Under the pieces are notes generated by a model that saw only the letters and a list, made by a program, of their open reading frames with translations, made no database searches and was not told the DNA's origin. Positions 57,899 through 64,000 of a stretch of 64,000 nucleotides of DNA are shown piece after piece. How positions within the stretch are numbered: position 1 is the first letter of the stretch; each line of letters starts with the position of its first letter. The stretch covers positions 1,495,501 through 1,559,500 of the forward strand of contig NC_091673.1 of assembly GCF_042453785.1 (NCBI RefSeq), written 5' to 3'. A program made the position numbers and the translations under genes. This DNA comes from Malus domestica (lineage: Eukaryota > Streptophyta > Magnoliopsida > Rosales > Rosaceae).

Positions 57899-58118
57899 GA
57901 ACATGCGTTGTCTGCCCTCCCAGTTTTCATACACTCTCATCATCTTCTATTTTGTACGATCACGATTAAACCACGTTAACATTTTATATTGATTTTTTAT
58001 AGAGATAATAAGACAAAAAATAATAATGATATAAAATGTTAACGTGGCTTAATCGTGATCACACAAATAAAAATGAATGTGAGTGTACGAGAACTGGAAG
58101 AACAGAGAAATCAGGTCC
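57899..58118. mobile_element. Mutator-type MITE, family B, copy 4, upstream of MLP
   Basis: A 220-bp inverted-repeat element with interior ACGATCACGATTAAACCACG and complement. Flanked by CTTATATAG at 57890-57898 and 58119-58127. It sits about 110 bp upstream of the MLP ATG. Confidence 0.85.
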
Positions 58119-58280
58119 CTTATATAGGCGGAGAAGGTGACTGCATTATAGCAACGAATAAAACACATGCTTAATAAGTGAGCTGAAATAATTGCCTCCA
58201 CTCAGATTATGTTATTGATTTAAATTATAGAACGTAATAAAAGGATTGATTGGACATGTCTAATATAACATATCATATAT

Positions 58281-58427
58281 AATGTGGGATATATACACGC
58301 TCATTTTTATTTTTCACACATCTCTCTCAATTTTCGATTTTCAAATCGAATGAATTGAAGAAGATTAAATGACAAAATTAAAAAGAATATGTGAGAAGTG
58401 AAAAATGATGCGTAGATAGCACAACCC
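58281..58427. mobile_element. hAT-type MITE, family C
   Basis: A 147-bp element flanked by TCATATAT (58273-58280 and 58428-58435). Its right end is partly repeated at about 58468-58520 (GTGAGAAGTGAAATATGATG), separated by TA runs. Confidence 0.75.
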
Positions 58428-58519
58428 TCATATATATATATATATATATAAATAGTTGAAGATAGAGATAAGATAGTGTGAGAAGTGAAATATGATGTGT
58501 AGATAGCACACCCCTCATA

Positions 58520-59824
58520 TATATATTTGAAGATAGAGATAAGATAATATAATTTTGCAAAATGAATTGTTATTAGTACTCCAAAAATCTTATTCTATAC
58601 TCCTCTCAAATGTATTTTTCTTTCTAATGATAGAAAGTTTAGAGTGCAAAATGAAATTTTTGAAATGCTGATAATAATTCCCTTTAGTAAATTCAATAAT
58701 TCAAAGATGGTAACGGACGAGCTAACTCTCCAAATACAGTTGAAATTCCTATAACAGAATATAAATCTTCAATATGGCAGTTGTGACCGCATAATTTGTA
58801 GAAAAGCTTCTACAAGCAACAAGGAGAACTTCCGCATTTGGAATAAGATACTGCTCTACCAAAAATTTTAACCTCCAAAACATGAGGTGAACATACCGTA
58901 TTGGCCACAAAGTAAAATTTTTTGTCCCTGACAGATACGGGTAAATGTTCATCTCATACGAAAATACGAGGTTCTGCCAAGGACATGCTGGTAATATCGA
59001 CCCCATGTCCAGTTACCTATCTGAATCCAAGGGTGAATGAAACTAGAGCTGTGATGATTGTTGTTAATCTAACCATAAGTCACTACTCATTACAATATAA
59101 ATTACATTTCACATGATAACATCTATACTTTTCCAAAATTAAAAAAAAAAAAAAAAACAACATACAGAGGATCCGTGCTAATTTCGCTATTAAACTAGGA
59201 AAATGCTAATCCGACTCGTCCAATAAGTCATAGCATATCAAAAGGATAAACTGCTTGCAGAGTCTTTCCATTATCCTGCGATGCCTTGGCTAATTAATTA
59301 GCATATGCTGATGGTGGTTTGCTCCATATAGTTTTTAAAAGATTTGCTGGATAACAGTTTATTTTAAAGAAAAATAATGAAAATAATTTGAAAACTTTGA
59401 ATTTTAACAATAAAGAAAAATAAAGAGTAAAGTGAAAAGTATTAGGATTTACTTTTTAATATAAAAATATAATTTTTCATTAAAATAAATAGTATCAGAA
59501 AATTTTTGTTAAAGTTCGTTTTATTTGATTAGATTATCAATAGAAGACTTGCTTCCTTGTTTTGATAAACATATAAATATAAAAAAAAAGGACATCTGTC
59601 ACTTTCTTAGACATCGTCTTACGAAAACACAATCTTGACAGAATCACATGTATCACATGAAAGGGGAAAAGGTCTATGCATACTTAGCTTCATCAAAACC
59701 AACAAAATCCTCACCGGATTCTTTTGTCGAGGATCCAAGAGATTTATGAATTGTGTCTATTCTTGTCAAGTATTATTTATGTTTAATTTTAAATAAAAAT
59801 ATTTAAAATAATTTATGACCGCAT
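58520..59824. other. Gene-free spacer
   Basis: It contains a diverged reverse-orientation relative of the 16481 MITEs at about 59365-59520. ORFs at 58749-59006 and 58922-59116 lack recognisable motifs. Confidence 0.45.
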
Positions 59825-59829
59825 AATGT

Positions 59830-60979
59830 TGTTTGGACCCAAATTTACATCATCGGCCCGTGTAATCGAGACCGTAGAGTAAACATAGTTCTCAGCCGTC
59901 GGATGGAAAAGTGAAAATATTTTTGTTAAAAGATAATATTATGGTTTTTATCATGATTATCTTTTAATTTGAATTATCTTGACATATTCTTAAACGGGAT
60001 GGATATGATGCAAATTATATCCTCAAGTAAGAGTGTTTGGGCTCAAATTAACATGTTGGGCCGAGTATAGAACCACTCTCGGCCCGGGAGGCCTGGCGAC
60101 AGGGGAGCCTTGGATCATTTAGTGTGGGCTCCTAAACCTAGGTCGGCTAGGTCATATTACATTTACTAGTCGAGTCCTAACGCGATAAGGAGTCTCGGCA
60201 AGGGTAATAACCCGGAAGTGAATCCGGCTCAATAGAGGACTAGGCTCACAATCCTAGTAAACATAGGACTGGTCGAGTGGGTGTTTGATCCGGAGAAGAA
60301 GACCTAGTTCGAGTAGGGTTTTGACTCGACTTCAAAGGTATCTAGTGCTATAAATAGAGGAGGCTGTGCATCATTCAAGGGGACCTCCAACACACACAAA
60401 ACTGCCCTGCGCAAACTTTCTCAACACCTTGAGATTTTTTATTTTCTTTTTTTCGCCGACACATCTTCCGTTGGCATCAACAGCACTGTGAAGGCAACCG
60501 GTGATATCTTAAGTCGGCATAGATAGCTCTGTCACCGTAGAATCAGCCGATCTCGCAGCATCTTCCGTTGGCATCAACAGCACTACGGCGAGGACGACTG
60601 GTTACCTATCCAAGTCTCGGTCAAGAAGGATTTCCGAATCCTTATTGGTCGAGGTCATCTCATCAGCCTTCTCGGCGAAGTGAGGTGTTACCAGGTTACT
60701 GTATTCGGCACATTGACAGCCGAATTTGAGATTGAACTTCGCAAATTAGCAGCCTTGTCTTCAGGCTCTAGAACCCAAGAGGCCGAGAATTGTTCCTTCC
60801 TCGGCCGCAATCGCAAGACACAGAAGTCAGCAGCGCGCTCAACGCAACATCATCAAATTTACTCCTCGGCCGAGCTCGGCCGACGAGTTGGCACGCCCCG
60901 CAATCACCGAAGGACGTAGTTAGCTTAGAAAATACTCGGCCTGCGCGCCACGTAGGCTTTGTAATTTCTAGGGTCAACA
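59830..60979 (+). repeat. 5' LTR of copy 2
   Basis: 1150 bp. TATA box TATAAATAG at 60349-60357; transcripts probably start shortly after it, near GGAGGCTGTGCATCATTCAA. A 24-bp CATCTTCCGTTGG motif occurs twice downstream. Confidence 0.9.
60349..60357 (+). promoter_or_regulatory. LTR TATA box
   Basis: TATAAATAG within GTGCTATAAATAGAGG, 520 bp into the LTR. The same box occurs at 63030-63038 and in both LTRs of copy 1. Confidence 0.7.
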
Positions 60980-61025
60980 TTTTGGCACGCCCAGTGGGAC
61001 CCAGTGTTAATACTACGAAGTTCAT

Positions 61026-61901
61026 ATGATATATCAAGATTCCAATCTGGCTCAACGTAGCCGATTGTACGAGCTCCTAGAGGAATTGAGAAAACACAAT
61101 GAGGAATGTAAAAGATCTTTGGAAGTGGAAAAAGTTCTTCGTGGCCATGGAGAGATGCAAAAGTCATTCGCTTGCATGTTGAGAATAAAAGCTCCTGTTA
61201 CCCTGCAAAGGCAATGGGTAAATGAAGACAGGGCTCGATTTAATGCCTGGCTAGATGAAGAAAATTTTCCTTACGTTTCTGATTACAGATCAATTCCATT
61301 TGAAAAATGGTTAGGCTCAAAGGCCGGGGGGCAATTTTTCGCTCCGGCCGTAATCAGACATCGGCCTAAGAAAATTGTTAATTTGGCCGAAGAACAAAGG
61401 CCACCTATTTTTTCGGTCGAGGCTGAAGATATGGTCGGCCACGAAGAAAAACCTAGGCCACCTATTTTTTCGGTCGAGACTGGAAGTGTGGTAGGCCTAG
61501 AAGAAAAAGTTAAAGTTTCTGAGCCACAAATCGACTCAGAAAATGATTCGTCAGAGGAGTGCTCCAATGACGAACGAGGCCGAGATATTGGCCTAGCCCA
61601 AGAATCTACGCCAATTGATATGATTATTGGCGATAAAGTCGATATGGAGAAATCCTATTCGGCTAAGTTGTTTGAATTAAACGCCGAAATTATGCCTGGG
61701 GGGCATAATACTTGTTCCACACATTCGGCGGCCGAAAATGCAAAATATTTCACCAAGTCAGAAATATTGGGAGATGATCTTTTATTCGGTTTAGGAAAAT
61801 GTCAAAGTGAAAATTTTGATGTAAAAAGATCTCGGCTTGGAATAAAGCATCGTTGGCCTCCTCCTGACTACGTTTCGGCCACTTTTCTTTTCGTTTGCTA
61901 A
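61026..61901 (+). CDS. 291-codon ORF of the LTR element, function unknown
   Basis: Same length as the ORF in copy 1 (9464-10339) and differing at only a few residues. A charged, possibly coiled-coil N-terminus is followed by a Trp-rich middle (WVNEDRARFN, FEKWLGSKAGGQFFAP), two RPPIFSVE repeats and an acidic stretch (SENDSSEECSNDERGRD). No gag, protease, integrase or RT motif was recognised. Confidence 0.6.
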   Translation: MIYQDSNLAQRSRLYELLEELRKHNEECKRSLEVEKVLRGHGEMQKSFACMLRIKAPVTLQRQWVNEDRARFNAWLDEENFPYVSDYRSIPFEKWLGSKAGGQFFAPAVIRHRPKKIVNLAEEQRPPIFSVEAEDMVGHEEKPRPPIFSVETGSVVGLEEKVKVSEPQIDSENDSSEECSNDERGRDIGLAQESTPIDMIIGDKVDMEKSYSAKLFELNAEIMPGGHNTCSTHSAAENAKYFTKSEILGDDLLFGLGKCQSENFDVKRSRLGIKHRWPPPDYVSATFLFVC

Positions 61902-62180
61902 AAATATAATTATATATAATAAATTATTTTCTTAACCATTCGGCCCTTGACCGATACTTAAGAAAATAAGAGGGGCAACAAGTGGTGTGCTCGGCAAAAT
62001 TTTGGTCATTTTGTTTTTAGCCGAGCTCGACAAACAAGCCGACCCGAGAAGAGTTATTTTCGCTGCTATCAATAGTACCATGCCTATGGTTAAAGTGTGG
62101 GGACAAGTTTCAAAACCATTTAATCAGGAAGATGCTAGGGTCAAAGTTTGGCCGAATAAGTCATGGTTGCTGTTTTGAGG

Positions 62181-62217
<37 letters not shown>

Positions 62218-62510
62218 GTCATGATTGCTGACAATGGGTTTGATATGCATATATATGTAGGCAGGCCGAGCTGCCAAGAAAAGACTCTTCTCGACCTCGG
62301 CCAAATTTATCCTCGACCCCAATTCCAATTCTTCTCGACCCTGGTTCATAACTGTTTATCTTCGGCCATGAGTTGTTCTTTGGTCGAAAGGAGCCGTGAG
62401 TAAACAGCAGCAAGGGATGACGGTCAAAAGTACATCTGATTAGGCTGGAGATACTTAATTTCCTTAATCATTCGGCTTACGAGCCGAAGTTCAAGGAAAC
62501 TGGGGGGCAA

Positions 62511-63660
62511 TGTTTGGACCCAAATTTACATCATCGGCCCGTGTAATCGAGACCGTAGAGTAAACATAGTTCTCAGCCGTCGGATGGAAAAGTGAAAATA
62601 TTTTTGTTAAAAGATAATATTATGGTTTTTATCATGATTATCTTTTAATTTGAATTATCTTGACATATTCTTAAACGGGATGGATATGATGCAAATTATA
62701 TCCTCAAGTAAGAGTGTTTGGGCTCAAATTAACATGTTGGGCCGAGTATAGAACCACTCTCGGCCCGGGAGGCCTGGCGACAGGGGAGCCTTGGATCATT
62801 TAGTGTGGGCTCCTAAACCTAGGTCGGCTAGGTCATATTACATTTACTAGTCGAGTCCTAACGCGATAAGGAGTCTCGGCAAGGGTAATAACCCGGAAGT
62901 GAATCCGGCTCAATAGAGGACTAGGCTCACAATCCTAGTAAACATAGGACTGGTCGAGTGGGTGTTTGATCCGGAGAAGAAGACCTAGTTCGAGTAGGGT
63001 TTTGACTCGACTTCAAAGGTATCTAGTGCTATAAATAGAGGAGGCTGTGCATCATTCAAGGGGACCTCCAACACACACAAAACTGCCCTGCGCAAACTTT
63101 CTCAACACCTTGAGATTTTTTATTTTCTTTTTTTCGCCGACACATCTTCCGTTGGCATCAACAGCACTGTGAAGGCAACCGGTGATATCTTAAGTCGGCA
63201 TAGATAGCTCTGTCACCGTAGAATCAGCCGATCTCGCAGCATCTTCCGTTGGCATCAACAGCACTACGGCGAGGACGACTGGTTACCTATCCAAGTCTCG
63301 GTCAAGAAGGATTTCCGAATCCTTATTGGTCGAGGTCATCTCATCAGCCTTCTCGGCGAAGTGAGGTGTTACCAGGTTACTGTATTCGGCACATTGACAG
63401 CCGAATTTGAGATTGAACTTCGCAAATTAGCAGCCTTGTCTTCAGGCTCTAGAACCCAAGAGGCCGAGAATTGTTCCTTCCTCGGCCGCAATCGCAAGAC
63501 ACAGAAGTCAGCAGCGCGCTCAACGCAACATCATCAAATTTACTCCTCGGCCGAGCTCGGCCGACGAGTTGGCACGCCCCGCAATCACCGAATGACGTAG
63601 TTAGCTTAGAAAATACTCGGCCTGCGCGCCACGTAGGCTTTGTAATTTCTAGGGTCAACA
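62511..63660 (+). repeat. 3' LTR of copy 2
   Basis: 1150 bp, starting directly after the polypurine tract AAGGAAACTGGGGGGCAA and ending at the AATGT duplication. Confidence 0.9.
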
Positions 63661-63665
63661 AATGT

Positions 63666-64000
63666 ACAATGAAATGATAGGATTGACAGATCCCGAAATC
63701 CTCACAAAGAGAATCCGACGAGGATCTAGATTCTCGAAAGGGTTATAGTACTTTCCCGTGATATGGGTAATGCTAGGGAAACTAAATTTGCAAACTAAAT
63801 TATGTGTCACTAATAGAAATTAGTATGTTTATCAACGCTTAAGTAATAAATCAATCATCAACTTCCATGTCATTTAGTTTTTAAAATTTTTTCTATAAAT
63901 TGAGTCTCTCTAGCATTTTCCCTGTGATATTATCTCATAGGGTAATGTTAAGAAAACTAAGTTTGTAGACAAAATTTTGGAAACTAAATGACATGAAAGT
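63666..64000. other. Spacer with MITE remnants
   Basis: At about 63768-63922 is an inverted-repeat element (GGTAATGCTAGGGAAACTAA at left; GAGTCTCTCTAGCATTTTCC at right). A related start at about 63941 runs off the window end. Confidence 0.5.

Larger units (their letters stand above)
59830..63660 (+). mobile_element. Non-autonomous LTR retrotransposon, copy 2, apparently whole
   Basis: Same family as 7704-11536 but in plus orientation. LTRs of 1150 bp (59830-60979 and 62511-63660) with TG...CA ends, target duplication AATGT (59825-59829 and 63661-63665), primer-binding region from 60980 and a polypurine tract ending at 62510. I saw only about one difference between its two LTRs, which suggests an insertion on the order of 0.1 million years or less if usual plant rates apply (inference). 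It carries the 291-codon ORF and no pol domains. Between copies 1 and 2 there are only scattered differences. Confidence 0.9.

Noticed and set aside
1-64000. CRISPR arrays, operons, bacterial ribosome-binding sites, tRNA or rRNA genes
   Set aside because: None seen. Regular repeats are tandem arrays or MITEs, and the tRNA-like box A/B pairs belong to SINEs.

Overview
This is nuclear DNA from a flowering plant. It has intron-rich genes separated by AT-rich spacers dense with LTR elements, MITEs and SINEs, and a plant-only gene set (DELLA, CAR C2 protein, MLP, chloroplast NDH subunit). The MITE types and the presence of whole and decaying gene copies suggest Rosaceae, probably apple or pear (Maleae), but this is inference; no species marker is visible.

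Left arm (1-7.7 kb): a decaying armadillo-repeat gene (-), a damaged copy of chloroplast NDH subunit L (+), and an intact ten-exon TMEM214/DUF2359 membrane-protein gene (-). From memory, Arabidopsis chromosome 1 carries the same neighbours, so this looks like an old conserved block that has lost genes after duplication. At 7.7-11.5 kb is a whole-looking non-autonomous LTR element. From 11.9 to 20.1 kb lie a poly(A) polymerase gene fragment, a dead PIF/Harbinger transposon, paired MITEs and a BCCIP (BCP1) pseudogene.

Centre (20-41 kb): an intact single-exon DELLA gene (24.1-26.0 kb, +), a long gene-poor MITE/SINE stretch, a two-exon DUF7054 gene (-) with a 49-codon ORF in its leader, and an intronless CAR-type C2 gene (+).

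Right arm (41-64 kb): a broken Ty1/copia fossil, a 1-kb foldback element, an intact three-exon universal-stress-protein gene (-) and a Bet v 1/MLP gene (-) whose first exon is split by a MITE. A second copy of the non-autonomous LTR element lies at 59.8-63.7 kb, in the opposite orientation to the first.

The genes do not form a shared pathway. Apparently functional: TMEM214-like, DELLA (gibberellin response), DUF7054, CAR (Ca2+-dependent membrane binding in ABA signalling) and USP. Apparently dead: ARM, BCCIP, the PAPS fragment and the PIF transposase. NdhL and MLP are probably dead. Exon limits were read by eye from GT/AG sites and frame continuity; the TMEM214, USP and DUF7054 models each sum to a multiple of three.
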